DNA of 64,000 nt, from positions 124,001 through 188,000 of the forward strand of contig JAOTXU010000002.1 in assembly GCA_029862165.1 (NCBI GenBank). Reading direction: 5' to 3'. The notes beneath the pieces are model-generated. The model was not told the origin of the DNA, ran no database searches, and saw only the letters and a program-made list of their open reading frames with translations. Position numbers and translations under genes: made by a program. The DNA comes from Gammaproteobacteria bacterium. Lineage in GTDB: Bacteria > Pseudomonadota > Gammaproteobacteria > Steroidobacterales > JABDKV01. Positions within the stretch are counted from its first letter, which is position 1. The number at the start of each line of letters is the position of its first letter. Positions 10,108 to 19,822 of the stretch are shown here, one piece after another.

Positions 10108-10464
10108 ATGGCACGTATTGCCGGCATAAACATTCCGGATCACAAACACACGGTGATCGCACTGACCCATATCTTCGGAGTGGGGCGATCGACTGCTGGA
10201 AAAATCTGCAAGTCGGCAGGTGTGGACCCGAATGTGAAGATTAAGGATCTTGCCGAACCAGAAGTTGATAAGTTGCGTGACGCAGTCACGAAGCTTTCCG
10301 TAGAGGGTGATCTGCGCCGGGAAACAGCTATGAACATCAAACGGTTGATGGACCTCGGCACCTATCGCGGTATCCGTCATCGTCGCGGCTTACCACTGCG
10401 TGGTCAGCGCACACGCACCAACGCCCGCACACGCAAGGGCCCGCGCCGAATTATCAGGAAATAA
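10108..10464 (+). CDS. rpsM: 30S ribosomal protein S13
   Basis: S13 forms intersubunit bridges and touches the P-site tRNA through its basic tail. It has 118 residues, with [20 protein letters not shown] at the N-terminus, the helix-hairpin-helix region, and the tail [16 protein letters not shown]. It is the first gene of the alpha block; rpsK follows after 3 bp. Confidence 0.97.
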   Translation: MARIAGINIPDHKHTVIALTHIFGVGRSTAGKICKSAGVDPNVKIKDLAEPEVDKLRDAVTKLSVEGDLRRETAMNIKRLMDLGTYRGIRHRRGLPLRGQRTRTNARTRKGPRRIIRK

Positions 10465-10467
10465 GTC

Positions 10468-10854
10468 ATGGCAGATAAGAAAGTTACCAAAAAGAAAGTT
10501 AAGAAGACGGTTGTCGATGCGATCGCGCACGTGCATGCGTCTTTTAACAACACCATCATTACGATCACCGATCGTCAGGGTAACGCGTTGTCCTGGGCGA
10601 CAGCGGGTGGTTGCGGCTTTCGTGGCTCGCGCAAATCCACACCGTTTGCTGCACAGGTTGCCGCCGAGAAAGCCGGCACGGCAGTCAAGGATTACGGCGT
10701 GAAAAATCTGGAAGTTCGCGTGAAAGGCCCCGGGCCTGGTCGCGAGTCGGCAGTTCGGGCTCTGAACGCCGCTGGATTTCGTATCAGCTACATCGCCGAC
10801 GTTACGCCCATTCCGCACAATGGTTGCCGCGCTCCGAAAAAGCGTCGGGTCTGA
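10468..10854 (+). CDS. rpsK: 30S ribosomal protein S11
   Basis: S11 lies on the 30S platform. The 128-residue product has a lysine-rich N-terminus ([12 protein letters not shown]), the core [19 protein letters not shown], and the C-terminal signature [16 protein letters not shown]. The asparagine of PHNGC is the residue that forms isoaspartate in E. coli S11. Confidence 0.97.
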   Translation: MADKKVTKKKVKKTVVDAIAHVHASFNNTIITITDRQGNALSWATAGGCGFRGSRKSTPFAAQVAAEKAGTAVKDYGVKNLEVRVKGPGPGRESAVRALNAAGFRISYIADVTPIPHNGCRAPKKRRV

Positions 10855-10866
10855 GGTAAAGAAGAC

Positions 10867-11487
10867 ATGGCAAGATATACTGGACCAACCTGCAAATTTG
10901 CGCGACGCGAAGGAACGGATCTGTTCCTAAAAAGCGGTGTTCGCCCATTGGAAAGCAAATGCAAATCGCAGGTGCCACCAGGTGGCGCACCGCAAAGACG
11001 ACCCAGGCTGTCGGATTACGGTTTGCAGCTGCGCGAAAAGCAGAAACTGCGTCGCATGTACGGTGTGCTCGAGCGCCAATTCCGTAATTATTACAAGACC
11101 GCTGCCGGACAAAAAGGATCGACAGGTGAAAACCTGCTCAAGCTGCTTGAAACCCGTCTGGACAATGTTGTGTACCGGATGGGATTCGCCTCGACACGTG
11201 CCGAAGCACGTCAGTTGGTAGGACACAAGGCGATCGAAGTAAACCAGTCATTGGTTAATATTCCGTCCTACCGGGTCGGCGCAGGCGACGTAGTTAGCGT
11301 GCGTGAAAAATCCCGCAAGCAGGCACGAATCGCCAATGCCCTGAGTATTTCGAGCCAGGTGGGCCGGCCTGAATGGGTAGAGATCGACGAGAAAAAGATG
11401 AGCGGCACACTCAAAGCGGTTCCTGATCGCGACGAGATTTTGCCGGACATCAACGAGAATCTCGTCGTCGAATTGTATTCCAAGTAA
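10867..11487 (+). CDS. rpsD: 30S ribosomal protein S4
   Basis: S4 nucleates 30S assembly and represses the alpha operon in E. coli. It has 206 residues, an N-terminal rRNA-binding domain ([12 protein letters not shown]..., [19 protein letters not shown]) and the S4 RNA-binding fold ([22 protein letters not shown]). A 28-bp gap with an AGAGGG site separates it from rpoA. Confidence 0.97.
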   Translation: MARYTGPTCKFARREGTDLFLKSGVRPLESKCKSQVPPGGAPQRRPRLSDYGLQLREKQKLRRMYGVLERQFRNYYKTAAGQKGSTGENLLKLLETRLDNVVYRMGFASTRAEARQLVGHKAIEVNQSLVNIPSYRVGAGDVVSVREKSRKQARIANALSISSQVGRPEWVEIDEKKMSGTLKAVPDRDEILPDINENLVVELYSK

Positions 11488-11515
11488 AGTTTAGTTTTTA
11501 ACAGAGGGTTGCCAG

Positions 11516-12511
11516 ATGCAGGCATCGGTTGCTGAGTTCCTGAAGCCGCGTGTAGTAAAGGTCCAGTCCGTCACGGACCATCGCGCGAAAGTGACAATTG
11601 AACCACTGGAACGTGGTTTTGGTCATACGTTGGGTAATGCGTTGCGGCGCATACTACTGTCGTCTATGCCGGGTTGTGCCATTGTCGAGGCTGAGATCGA
11701 CGGCGTACTGCACGAGTACACCAGTATTGAAGGCGTGCAGGAGGATGTCGTTGACATACTGCTCAACCTCAAGGGTGTTGCGATTCGCATGAGTGCACGC
11801 GAAGAGTCGGTATTGACTATTTCCAAGCGTGGGCCTGGCCCGGTTACTGCCGGTGACATCCAGTGTGATCACGATGTGGAAGTGCTCAATCCAAATCATG
11901 TGATTGCAAACCTCACCAGCAGTGGTGAGTTGAGTATGCGTGTGAAGGTTATCAGTGGTCGCGGCTATGTCCCTGCTACCCAGCGCAGTACCTTCGAGGA
12001 AGTTGCCGGGCCGATTGGCAGACTTCAGCTGGATGCCTCGTTTAGCCCGATCCGACGCGTTTCCTACACGGTGGATGCAGCGCGTGTGGAACAGCGGACG
12101 GACCTCGACAAATTGCTGATCGACATTGAGACCAATGGCACGATCGACGCCGAAGAAGCTATTCGCCGCGCCGGTTCCATTCTGAAGGATCAGCTAAGCG
12201 TTTTTGTTGACCTGCAGGGTCAGGAAGAACGCGCCCGTGCCTACGCCGAGTCACAGATTGATCCGGTTTTGATGCGTCCGGTGGACGAGTTGGAGCTGAC
12301 GGTGCGTTCGGCCAACTGTCTGAAGGCCGAAAGCATCAATTACATTGGTGACCTGGTGCAGCGTACCGAGGTTGAGTTGTTGCGCACACCGAATCTGGGC
12401 AAGAAATCGCTCACCGAGATCAAGGAAGTGTTGGCCAGCCACGGTTTGGCGCTGGGAACCAAGCTGGAGAACTGGCCGCCACCGGTATTGCGGCAAGATA
12501 ATCCAATATGA
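11516..12511 (+). CDS. rpoA: RNA polymerase alpha subunit
   Basis: The alpha subunit dimerises to nucleate RNA polymerase and its C-terminal domain binds UP elements and activators. It has 331 residues. The N-terminal assembly domain contains [25 protein letters not shown]. The C-terminal domain contains the [12 protein letters not shown] and [14 protein letters not shown] helices that contact DNA and activators. Only the distance to rplQ is unusual: 114 bp holding two GC-rich hairpins. Confidence 0.98.
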   Translation: MQASVAEFLKPRVVKVQSVTDHRAKVTIEPLERGFGHTLGNALRRILLSSMPGCAIVEAEIDGVLHEYTSIEGVQEDVVDILLNLKGVAIRMSAREESVLTISKRGPGPVTAGDIQCDHDVEVLNPNHVIANLTSSGELSMRVKVISGRGYVPATQRSTFEEVAGPIGRLQLDASFSPIRRVSYTVDAARVEQRTDLDKLLIDIETNGTIDAEEAIRRAGSILKDQLSVFVDLQGQEERARAYAESQIDPVLMRPVDELELTVRSANCLKAESINYIGDLVQRTEVELLRTPNLGKKSLTEIKEVLASHGLALGTKLENWPPPVLRQDNPI

Positions 12512-12513
12512 AT

Positions 12514-12601
12514 CCCTCCCCCCTTCGGGGGGAGGGTAGGGTGGGGGGCAGATCTCGCGAAATTGCCCCTCCCCCTAGCCCCCTCCCCGAAGGGGAGGGG
12601 G
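12514..12601 (+). repeat. Paired GC-rich hairpins (REP/BIME-like) between rpoA and rplQ
   Basis: Two perfect 10-bp hairpins, CCCTCCCCCC-TTC-GGGGGGAGGG and CCCCCTCCCC-GAA-GGGGAGGGGG, lie about 42 bp apart. The flanking sequences (TAGGGTGGGG and its inverted counterpart CCCCTCCCCCTAG) show that the two halves are inverted copies of one unit, the layout of a bacterial interspersed mosaic element. Family assignment is inference; no transposase is nearby. The transcript could fold strongly here and affect rplQ relative to rpoA. Confidence 0.8.
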
Positions 12602-12625
12602 AAGATAGTGAATGGGAAATTAGTC

Positions 12626-13003
12626 ATGAGACACCGTAAATCAGGCAGACAGCTTAACCGGAACAGCCCGCATCGCAGGGCGATGTTCCGCAATATGTCT
12701 GCGTCGTTGTTACAACACGAGACGATTCGTACGACAGTACCTAAAGCCAAAGAGCTGCGCCGCGTCATTGAGCCGTTGATCACGATGGCAAAAGTCGATG
12801 GCGTTGATCGCCGCCGGCTGGCCTTTGATCGTCTGCGTGATCGCAAAGCGGTGACCAAACTGTTCGCGGAAATCGGCCCGCGATTCAAGGATCGTCCGGG
12901 TGGTTACCTGCGAATCTTAAAGATCGGCAATCGTCCCGGTGACGCGGCGCCGATGGCGTTGGTACAGCTGGTGGATCGCCCGGAGGCTGAAGGCGACGCC
13001 TGA
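12626..13003 (+). CDS. rplQ: 50S ribosomal protein L17
   Basis: L17 surrounds the exit tunnel. The ATG giving [20 protein letters not shown] is the family start (125 residues); the ORF-track start lies inside the hairpin repeat. The ribosome binding site is weak (GGGAAA). It is the last gene of the alpha block and is followed by a strong terminator. Confidence 0.97.
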   Translation: MRHRKSGRQLNRNSPHRRAMFRNMSASLLQHETIRTTVPKAKELRRVIEPLITMAKVDGVDRRRLAFDRLRDRKAVTKLFAEIGPRFKDRPGGYLRILKIGNRPGDAAPMALVQLVDRPEAEGDA

Positions 13004-13033
13004 TTCGCACGCCGTGCCCGAAACTTTTAGGTT

Positions 13034-13062
13034 AAAGCCGGCCTTGTGCCGGCTTTTTATTT
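13034..13062 (+). terminator. Rho-independent terminator after rplQ
   Basis: An 8-bp stem AAGCCGGC / GCCGGCTT with a CTTGT loop is followed by a T-rich run (TTTTTATTT). It lies about 30 bp after the rplQ stop, ending the ribosomal transcription block. Confidence 0.92.
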
Positions 13063-13074
13063 GCCCTTCTCGAA

Positions 13075-13125
13075 CGTAAATGGGATCAGAGTACATTTAG
13101 TAAATGTACTCTGACCCCATTTACG
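13075..13125. repeat. 25-bp-arm palindrome, possible REP/RAYT-type element
   Basis: Two 25-bp arms (left beginning CGTAAATGGGATCAGAGTAC) separated by a single G are complementary except for one position. Similar palindromes with GGGTCAGAGT cores are scattered in many gammaproteobacterial genomes and are often linked to REP-associated tyrosine transposases; that link is recalled knowledge and inference here. It sits 41 bp upstream of the ggt start and so within or next to its promoter. Confidence 0.85.
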
Positions 13126-13166
13126 CAAATCGGGTAATCTATGCGGATGCTGAAACGGAGCTGTCC

Positions 13167-14861
13167 ATGTCATTTTTATCGAGTATCGCAGCGGTTGCGC
13201 TGCTGGCCTTAAGTTCCATGGCCCACGGCGGCGACCGGATAACCGGGGCACACTTTGCAACGCGCTCAGAGGTCATCGCGCCACACGCGATGGCGGCGAC
13301 CAGTCATCCGCTGGCCACCCAGGTGGCGCTGGATATTATGCGTGCCGGTGGCAATGCCATCGATGCGGCGATCGCGGCCAATGCGACGCTCGGGTTAATG
13401 GAGCCGACGGGCAATGGTATCGGCGGTGATTTATTCGCGATCGTCTGGGATGCTAAATCAAAAAAACTATATGGACTAAATGCCAGCGGTCGCTCGCCAC
13501 AATCGCTTTCGCTCGAGTATTTTATCGATAATGGTCACGAGCGTGTGCCATCGCATGGTCCGTTGCCGGTCAGTGTACCGGGCGCTGTAGATGGGTGGTT
13601 CGAATTGCACGATCGCTTTGGCAAGCTGTCGATGAAACGGACGCTTGCGCCGGCGATTACTTATGCCAAAGAAGGCTTCCCCATAACCGAATTGATTGCC
13701 TATTACTGGAACCGGAGTGTCCCGCTATTACAGAAATATCCCGGTTTCAGCGATACCTACATGCCAAATGGCCGCGCGCCAAAAAAGGGCGAAATATTTC
13801 GAAACCCGGCTCTGGCTGATACCTACAAGACGCTGGCAGAGAAGGGCCGGGACGGTTTTTATAAAGGCCGGATCGCCCGCACAATCGCCGACTATGTGCA
13901 GGCGCAAGGCGGGTTTTTGAGCGAAAAAGACCTGTCAGACCATCGCTCCGAATGGGTCAAGCCGGAATCGACCAATTATCGTGGCTACGAAGTCTGGGAG
14001 TTGCCACCAAACGGGCAGGGCATCGCGGCACTGCAGATACTGAATATCCTTGAAGCTTATGATCTGGCGTCGATGGGTCACGACAGTGCGGAGTATGTGC
14101 ATGTTTTCACGGAAGCGAAGAAACTCGCTTTCGAGGATCGGGCGCGATACTACGCCGATATGGATTTCTTTCAGACACCGGTAGCGAAACTGATTTCCAA
14201 ACAATACGCTGCCGAACGGCGTGAATTGATTGACCTCGATCGCGCTGCAAAAAGCTATCCGGCCGGAGAACTGGGGCATGGCGACACGATTTATCTCACC
14301 GTCGCCGACAGAGACGGCAATATGGTGTCACTCATACAAAGCAATTATCGCGGTATGGGTTCAGGCATGACGCCACCCGGTCTGGGCTTTATCCTGCAGG
14401 ACCGCGGCGAGTTGTTTAGTCTCAAACGCGGTCATCCGAATGTTTTTGCGCCGGGCAAGCGGCCATTCCATACGATTATTCCGGCCTTTGTTACCAAAGA
14501 TGGCAGACCATGGATGTCTTTTGGCCTGATGGGTGGTGGTATGCAACCACAGGGTCACGCACAAATCGTAATTAATCTGGTCGATTTTCGCATGAACCTG
14601 CAGGAAGCTGGCGACGCGGCCCGGATCCGTCACCAGGGTTCCAGTCAGCCGACCGACGAGGCGATGAGTGACGGGGGCACGCTGTACCTGGAATCGGGTT
14701 TCTCCGAGGCTACGGTCCGTAGGCTGGCCAAGATGGGTCACAAGATAGGCTCCAGCGCCGGCGGTTATGGCGGCTATCAAGCCATCCGCTGGGATGCGGG
14801 GAACGGCGTTTATATCGGCGCGTCCGAATCACGCAAGGACGGTCACGCCGCAGGCTACTGA
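13167..14861 (+). CDS. ggt: Gamma-glutamyltransferase, periplasmic
   Basis: This N-terminal nucleophile hydrolase transfers or hydrolyses the gamma-glutamyl group of glutathione and related peptides. The start giving MSFLSSIAAVALLALSSMAHGG was chosen because it yields a signal peptide and follows a CGGAG site; the ORF-track start lies inside the upstream palindrome. The product is 564 residues. Autocleavage should occur before Thr374 in GHGDTIYLTVADRDGN, separating large and small subunits. The small-subunit motifs QSNYRGMGSGM and GLMGGGMQPQGHAQ are present. The next gene overlaps its stop by one base. Confidence 0.93.
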   Translation: MSFLSSIAAVALLALSSMAHGGDRITGAHFATRSEVIAPHAMAATSHPLATQVALDIMRAGGNAIDAAIAANATLGLMEPTGNGIGGDLFAIVWDAKSKKLYGLNASGRSPQSLSLEYFIDNGHERVPSHGPLPVSVPGAVDGWFELHDRFGKLSMKRTLAPAITYAKEGFPITELIAYYWNRSVPLLQKYPGFSDTYMPNGRAPKKGEIFRNPALADTYKTLAEKGRDGFYKGRIARTIADYVQAQGGFLSEKDLSDHRSEWVKPESTNYRGYEVWELPPNGQGIAALQILNILEAYDLASMGHDSAEYVHVFTEAKKLAFEDRARYYADMDFFQTPVAKLISKQYAAERRELIDLDRAAKSYPAGELGHGDTIYLTVADRDGNMVSLIQSNYRGMGSGMTPPGLGFILQDRGELFSLKRGHPNVFAPGKRPFHTIIPAFVTKDGRPWMSFGLMGGGMQPQGHAQIVINLVDFRMNLQEAGDAARIRHQGSSQPTDEAMSDGGTLYLESGFSEATVRRLAKMGHKIGSSAGGYGGYQAIRWDAGNGVYIGASESRKDGHAAGY

Positions 14862-15763
14862 TGCACACGCATGCCCATTCGACTGATTATGGCCGCGCGT
14901 TCGCCTTAGGCGTCGCACTCAATTTTGGCTTCGTCATTGTCGAGGCTGTCTACGGTTTTTTGTCCGGCTCGCTGGCACTGATTGCCGATGCGGGTCATAA
15001 CCTGGGCGATGTCATTGCATTGATCCTCGCCTGGGGTGCTTTGATAATTGGCCGGCGTCGCCCCAGCGACCGGCATACTTACGGCTTCAGGCGGGCAAGT
15101 ATCCTGGCTGCCGTGGCCAGTGGTGTGCTGTTGCTCGTTGCTATAGTGGGCATTGTGTACGAAGCGATCAACCGGCTGTTAAGCGCCGCACCGGTCGACG
15201 GAATGACAGTGATCGTCGTGGCAGGCATCGGCGTGCTCATCAACTTTTTTACAGCCATGTTGTTTCACGGTGGGCGTGAGCATGATCTCAATGTACGCAG
15301 TGCCTGGTTGCATATGGCCGCCGATGCCGCGGTTTCACTCGGTGTGGTCGTCGCCGGCATGTTGATCCTGATGACCGGCTCGTTATGGCTCGACCCGGCG
15401 ATTAGCCTGGTTATCGCCGCGGTGATACTCGTGGCAACGTGGCAATTGTTGCGTGAATCGGTGGATATGGCAGTCGACGCCGTGCCCCGGCACATCAATC
15501 TTGACGCCGTGCGAAATTACCTCCAATCGCTACCAGGTGTGACCGGTCTGCACGATTTGCATATCTGGCCCATCAGCACCACTGAAACCGCGCTTACGGT
15601 ACACCTGGTAATGCCTGCTGCTGCGTCGGATGCTTTTTTGCACGAGGTTTCAGTAGCGCTCTCGGATCGCTTCCGTATCGATCACGCCACGTTGCAGGTG
15701 GAGCAGGGTGATGCAGATGTGGTTTGCGAACCGTGCGAACCCACCCAACACGTGTCCGTCTGA
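14861..15763 (+). CDS. Cation diffusion facilitator (CzcD/ZitB-like)
   Basis: A 300-residue inner-membrane transporter predicted to export Zn2+ or similar divalent cations in exchange for protons. Six hydrophobic segments are visible. Segment II has the metal-site pattern ADAGHNLGD and segment V has HMAADAAVSLGV, the paired H/D metal site of the CzcD/ZnT group. The N-terminus MHTHAH is histidine-bearing, and the C-terminal domain contains GVTGLHDLHIWPIS, typical of the cytoplasmic ferredoxin-like fold. The start overlaps the ggt stop. Metal specificity cannot be read from sequence. Confidence 0.92.
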   Translation: MHTHAHSTDYGRAFALGVALNFGFVIVEAVYGFLSGSLALIADAGHNLGDVIALILAWGALIIGRRRPSDRHTYGFRRASILAAVASGVLLLVAIVGIVYEAINRLLSAAPVDGMTVIVVAGIGVLINFFTAMLFHGGREHDLNVRSAWLHMAADAAVSLGVVVAGMLILMTGSLWLDPAISLVIAAVILVATWQLLRESVDMAVDAVPRHINLDAVRNYLQSLPGVTGLHDLHIWPISTTETALTVHLVMPAAASDAFLHEVSVALSDRFRIDHATLQVEQGDADVVCEPCEPTQHVSV

Positions 15764-15773
15764 CATTTGAGTC

Positions 15774-17672
15774 ATGTCACTGGTTCGACTGGATCGTTTG
15801 AACCTGCGTTTTGGCGAGCAGCACATACTGCGCGATGCGTCGCTTACGATTGATGACGGCGAACGTGTCTGTCTGATTGGTCGTAACGGGGCCGGCAAGA
15901 CCACGCTGCTTAAAATCATAATGGGCGAGATCGCCGTTGATAGCGGCGAATTGCATTATCTGTCCGATCTGCGTGTCAGCCAGCTTGCCCAGACCCTGTC
16001 CGATGAGCTGGATCACACCGTACGCGTGGCGGTTGCCAACGGTCTGCACAAGTTGCAGGCACTACATCATGAGTATAACGAGTTGTCTCAGCAACAACTC
16101 GACAAAGCCGGGTTAAAGGAACTCGAAGCGCTGCATCGTCGTATCGATGCGGCCGGTGGCTGGAATATTGACCTGTTGGTCGAGACGATAATTAGTGATT
16201 TGCAGCTACCCGGCGACAAAAAACTCGATGAGTTGTCTGGCGGCTGGCAAAGGCGTGTGGCGCTGGCCCATGCATTGGTGAGTAAGCCGGATTTGCTACT
16301 GCTCGATGAGCCCACAAACCATCTGGATCTGGCGACCATCGAGTGGCTGGAACATCGTGTCCGCAGTTTTCCCGGCAGCGTCATGTTCATTACCCACGAT
16401 CGAGCGTTTTTGCAGAGACTGGCAACCCGCATCGTCGAATTGGATCGCACGACCCTTATTGACTGGCCCGGTGATTATCAGAATTATCTGCGACGCAAGG
16501 AAAAGGCCCTGGAGGATGAAGAGACCGAGAATGCCCGTTTCGACAAGAAGCTGGCTCAGGAAGAAGTGTGGATCCGCCAGGGGATCAAGGCCCGACGAAC
16601 CCGCAATGAGGGACGGGCACGCGCCTTGACGGCAATGCGGGAGGAACGGGCACAGCGCCCGGCCCGTCAAAAAACGGCGAAGATCAATATTGACGAAGCC
16701 GAACAGAGCGGTCGCAAGGTGATCCGGGCACGCAACGTGTCGTATGGTTATAACGGCGAGAAGTTGGTCAATAATTTATCGCTCAAGATCATGCGTGGTG
16801 ATCGGATTGGTCTGATCGGCAATAACGGTGTTGGCAAGAGCACGTTGTTACGTCTGCTTCTTGGTGAGCTAGAACCGCAGTCGGGCACGATCAAGCACGG
16901 AACAGGTCTGGAAATCGGCTACTTCGACCAGATGCGACAGGACCTCGACCTGGAAAAAACTGTGGCCGACAATGTCGGTGATGGCCGTGATTACATCACG
17001 TTAAACGGCAAGCAACGACATGTTATCGGTTATTTGCGGGGATTCATGTTCGACGTCAAACGGGCGCAGAGTCCGGTCAAAATATTGTCCGGTGGCGAAC
17101 GCAACCGGGTTATTCTGGCAAAATTGTTTACCCGGCCGACCAATCTGCTGGTGCTGGATGAGCCTACCAACGATCTGGATGTGGAGACATTAGAGGTCCT
17201 GGAGGACCGGTTGGTGAAGTACCAGGGCACATTGTTGGTCGTGAGTCACGATCGTGAGTTTCTCGATAACGTCGTGACCAGCATTCTGGTGTTTGAAGCG
17301 GATGGCCAAATTCGTGAATATGTCGGTGGCTATAGCGATTGGGCCAGACGCGGGCGTGAGCTGGCGGAGTTGGACGATCCCCTGCGGGAGGCGGCAAAGG
17401 CAAAGCAGGCCAGGGAACGTGCCCGCAGAAAGGCCAGCGCGCCACGCAAACTCAGTTACAAGGAAAAACGTGAGTTGGAGACGTTGCCGGGGTTGGTCGA
17501 GACCCTGGAAAGCGAATTGGCCGATTTGAAATTGCAGATAGCGGCCAAAGATTTTTATAGTCAGCCCTTTGGACAGGTGCAACCGGTGCTTGAGCGGCTG
17601 AGTGAGGTTAACGAACGGTTGGATACAGCTACTGAAAGGTGGGTTGCACTTGAGGAGATACAAGATTACTAG
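15774..17672 (+). CDS. uup: ABC-F family ATPase, Uup type
   Basis: A soluble ATPase with two ABC domains and no membrane segment, 632 residues. Walker A motifs are GRNGAGKTTLL and GNNGVGKSTLL; signature and Walker B motifs are LSGGWQRRVALAHAL..LLLLDEPTNHLD and LSGGERNRVILAKLF..LLVLDEPTNDLD. The C-terminal lysine/arginine-rich stretch and coiled coil (about 545-632) are the DNA-binding tail of Uup. ABC-F proteins act on ribosomes; E. coli Uup is also tied to transposon excision and branched DNA. It starts 10 bp after the CDF gene. Confidence 0.93.
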   Translation: MSLVRLDRLNLRFGEQHILRDASLTIDDGERVCLIGRNGAGKTTLLKIIMGEIAVDSGELHYLSDLRVSQLAQTLSDELDHTVRVAVANGLHKLQALHHEYNELSQQQLDKAGLKELEALHRRIDAAGGWNIDLLVETIISDLQLPGDKKLDELSGGWQRRVALAHALVSKPDLLLLDEPTNHLDLATIEWLEHRVRSFPGSVMFITHDRAFLQRLATRIVELDRTTLIDWPGDYQNYLRRKEKALEDEETENARFDKKLAQEEVWIRQGIKARRTRNEGRARALTAMREERAQRPARQKTAKINIDEAEQSGRKVIRARNVSYGYNGEKLVNNLSLKIMRGDRIGLIGNNGVGKSTLLRLLLGELEPQSGTIKHGTGLEIGYFDQMRQDLDLEKTVADNVGDGRDYITLNGKQRHVIGYLRGFMFDVKRAQSPVKILSGGERNRVILAKLFTRPTNLLVLDEPTNDLDVETLEVLEDRLVKYQGTLLVVSHDREFLDNVVTSILVFEADGQIREYVGGYSDWARRGRELAELDDPLREAAKAKQARERARRKASAPRKLSYKEKRELETLPGLVETLESELADLKLQIAAKDFYSQPFGQVQPVLERLSEVNERLDTATERWVALEEIQDY

Positions 17673-17828
17673 GCCTTTCGCGAGCTTGGTCCGCCACCCC
17701 AACCAAGAGCTCAGCCGTCGGCCTCACGAATGTGTCGCTTCGCGACTCATTGATCTGCATGTCTCGATACATGCAAGTCGCCCCGGAGGGGGGAGGGCGA
17801 AGAAGGAACGAAGGACTATTTTCACTAA

Positions 17829-18767
17829 ATGATCAAAACAGTCGTCATCTTTGTTGTTTTGCTGCTGGTTGCAGGGATTCTTGCGGTCTACCTGTTTCCC
17901 GGCACGGCCTATCGATTGGCGATGCGTGGTGAGCGAGCGGTGGCCGGATTAGACACACGCTTGATCAGCATCGATGGTATCGACTATAGCTACACCGACG
18001 GCAAGCGGGGTGCGCCATTGGTGCTGTTGCACGGCTTCTCCGCAGAAAAGGACCACTGGAATCGAGTCGCCCGGCATCTCAAAAGCAGGTTTCGGATCAT
18101 CGCACCGGATCTGCCGGGTTTTGGTGCGAGTACTCGCGATCCCGCACTGAACTACTCGATCGAGTCACAAGTCAGACGCCTTGAGGCCTTTGTAGACCGT
18201 CTGGCTCTCGAGCAATTTCATCTGGGTGGCAGTTCGATGGGTGGTGCTATTGCGGCCGTTTACGCGGCACGCAATCCGGATCGCGTTGTGAGTCTCTGGT
18301 TGATGGCGCCAGCCGGTGTCATCAGCGGGCAACGCAGTGAGATGGAGAAAATTCTTTCTTCCGGCGAAGTACACCCACTCGTTCCGGGAAATCGACAGCA
18401 ATTTGAATATACGCTAGGTTTTGTTTTCGTCAATCAGCCATTTCTGCCTGCCCCGGTACGCCGCTATCTCAGCAAAGAGGCGACCGAGCGTCAGGCATTA
18501 CGATTGCAAATCTTTGATGACCTGCTTGATGATACCGGCACCGGTGTGCGTTTTCCGCTCAATGAGCTGGTCGTGGACCTTGCAGTCCCCACCTTGGTTG
18601 TTTGGGGAGCAGATGATCGCGTTTTGCATCCGGCCGGCGCAGAAAAGCTCCGTGAATTACTGACAAACGAGACCGTCGAGATCATGCCGAATATGGGTCA
18701 TCTGCCGATGCTGGAGGCACCAGGAACAACAGCAGAGCGTTTCCTGCGGTTTCACGGCGGGCTGTAG
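17829..18767 (+). CDS. Alpha/beta hydrolase with N-terminal membrane anchor
   Basis: A 312-residue serine hydrolase. Residues 4-24 form a hydrophobic anchor or signal. The oxyanion region LLHGFSAEKDHW, nucleophile elbow GGSSMGG, acid VWGADDRVLH and histidine NMGHLPMLE complete the catalytic triad. It resembles lipase/esterase and meta-cleavage-product-hydrolase relatives, but substrate cannot be told. The 156-bp gap after uup holds only small inverted repeats, so it may have its own promoter. It converges with the LacI gene, 5 bp between the ends. Confidence 0.85.
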   Translation: MIKTVVIFVVLLLVAGILAVYLFPGTAYRLAMRGERAVAGLDTRLISIDGIDYSYTDGKRGAPLVLLHGFSAEKDHWNRVARHLKSRFRIIAPDLPGFGASTRDPALNYSIESQVRRLEAFVDRLALEQFHLGGSSMGGAIAAVYAARNPDRVVSLWLMAPAGVISGQRSEMEKILSSGEVHPLVPGNRQQFEYTLGFVFVNQPFLPAPVRRYLSKEATERQALRLQIFDDLLDDTGTGVRFPLNELVVDLAVPTLVVWGADDRVLHPAGAEKLRELLTNETVEIMPNMGHLPMLEAPGTTAERFLRFHGGL

Positions 18768-18772
18768 AAGGA

Positions 18773-19798
18773 TCAGGCGGGTCCGGTGGAGTCGCGGATA
18801 ATCAACTTGGATTTGACGATGTGTTCGAAGTCGTCGGTACGCCGTGCATCGAATTTTGTCAGTAACAGATCAGTCGCAGCGGACGCCATACTTTGTATGG
18901 GCTGGCGTATCGTTGTCAGTGCCGGCCACAGGTAACTGGCCAATGGAATGTCGTCAAAGCCTGCTACGGATAGATCACCTGGTATAGATAAATTGCGCTC
19001 GTGCGCAACTTTCATGACGCCGGCCGCCATGTCATCGTTACTTGCAAAGATCGCCGATGGGGGATTGTCGAGATCTAGCAACTGCTGGGCACACTCGATA
19101 CCGGATTCAAACGAGTTGTAACCCTGTGCGACCCATTCCTTGCGCAATGGCAGACCGCACTCGTTCAAGCCGGCCTTGTAGCCATCAAAGCGCTGACCCA
19201 CCGCACCATGGTCGGGGTGACCAATGACAAAGGCGATGTCTGTGTGGCCGAGTGAGTTCAGATAAACGGTCATTTCGGCGCAGGCCTGTTCGTCATTTGT
19301 ATAGATTGCACGGCCCAAATCGCTGCGGTCCGCTGGCGCGATGCGCACAAACGGCATACCTAATTCAAGCAGTAATTCGACAACCGAGTCCATGTCCGAA
19401 AGGGGTGGAGTCAGTATCAGGCCATCAATTTTCGACTGGCTGATCATCATCTGCAACTCAGTTTTCAAGTTTGGGTCTTTGTAGACACAGGGATGAATGA
19501 TCAGATCGTAACCGGCAGCGCGACTGGCATTCAATGCGCCATCCTGGATGTTGATCAGGTAACTGGCACTCGGGTTGTCGTAGATTAGCCCGATCAGATA
19601 GGAACGCCTGGCAGCGAGGTTACGCGCCGACGGATTCGGCTGGTAGTTAAGCTCGTCAATAACCCTTAGAACCCTTGTGCGCGTGCCTTCCCGCACATTA
19701 GCCTCGTTGTTGGCGACCCTCGAGACGGTTTTGATCGACACGCCCGCCAGTCTGGCGACATCCGCGATTGTTGCTCTTGGGGGGCCCTGTGTGCTCAT
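18773..19798 (-). CDS. LacI-family transcriptional regulator (copy 1)
   Basis: A 341-residue repressor. The N-terminal helix-turn-helix is TIADVARLAGVSIKTVSRV, followed by the hinge helix NPSARNLAARRS and a periplasmic-binding-protein-like sugar domain (GLIYDNPSASYLINIQDG...). It is clearly paralogous to the second LacI gene about 2.6 kb upstream on the same strand: the two share the HTH core and the unusual YDNPSA.YL.NIQ.G motif. It ends the minus-strand glucan locus, so it probably controls those genes. A 7-bp-arm inverted repeat lies 27 bp before its start. Confidence 0.93.
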   Translation of the reverse strand: MSTQGPPRATIADVARLAGVSIKTVSRVANNEANVREGTRTRVLRVIDELNYQPNPSARNLAARRSYLIGLIYDNPSASYLINIQDGALNASRAAGYDLIIHPCVYKDPNLKTELQMMISQSKIDGLILTPPLSDMDSVVELLLELGMPFVRIAPADRSDLGRAIYTNDEQACAEMTVYLNSLGHTDIAFVIGHPDHGAVGQRFDGYKAGLNECGLPLRKEWVAQGYNSFESGIECAQQLLDLDNPPSAIFASNDDMAAGVMKVAHERNLSIPGDLSVAGFDDIPLASYLWPALTTIRQPIQSMASAATDLLLTKFDARRTDDFEHIVKSKLIIRDSTGPA

Positions 19799-19822
19799 GG
19801 ATTCATCTCGATTGATACCAAA

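Noticed and set aside
17673-17828. Terminator after uup
   Set aside because: Small inverted repeats such as GCATGT...ACATGC exist but without a T run.
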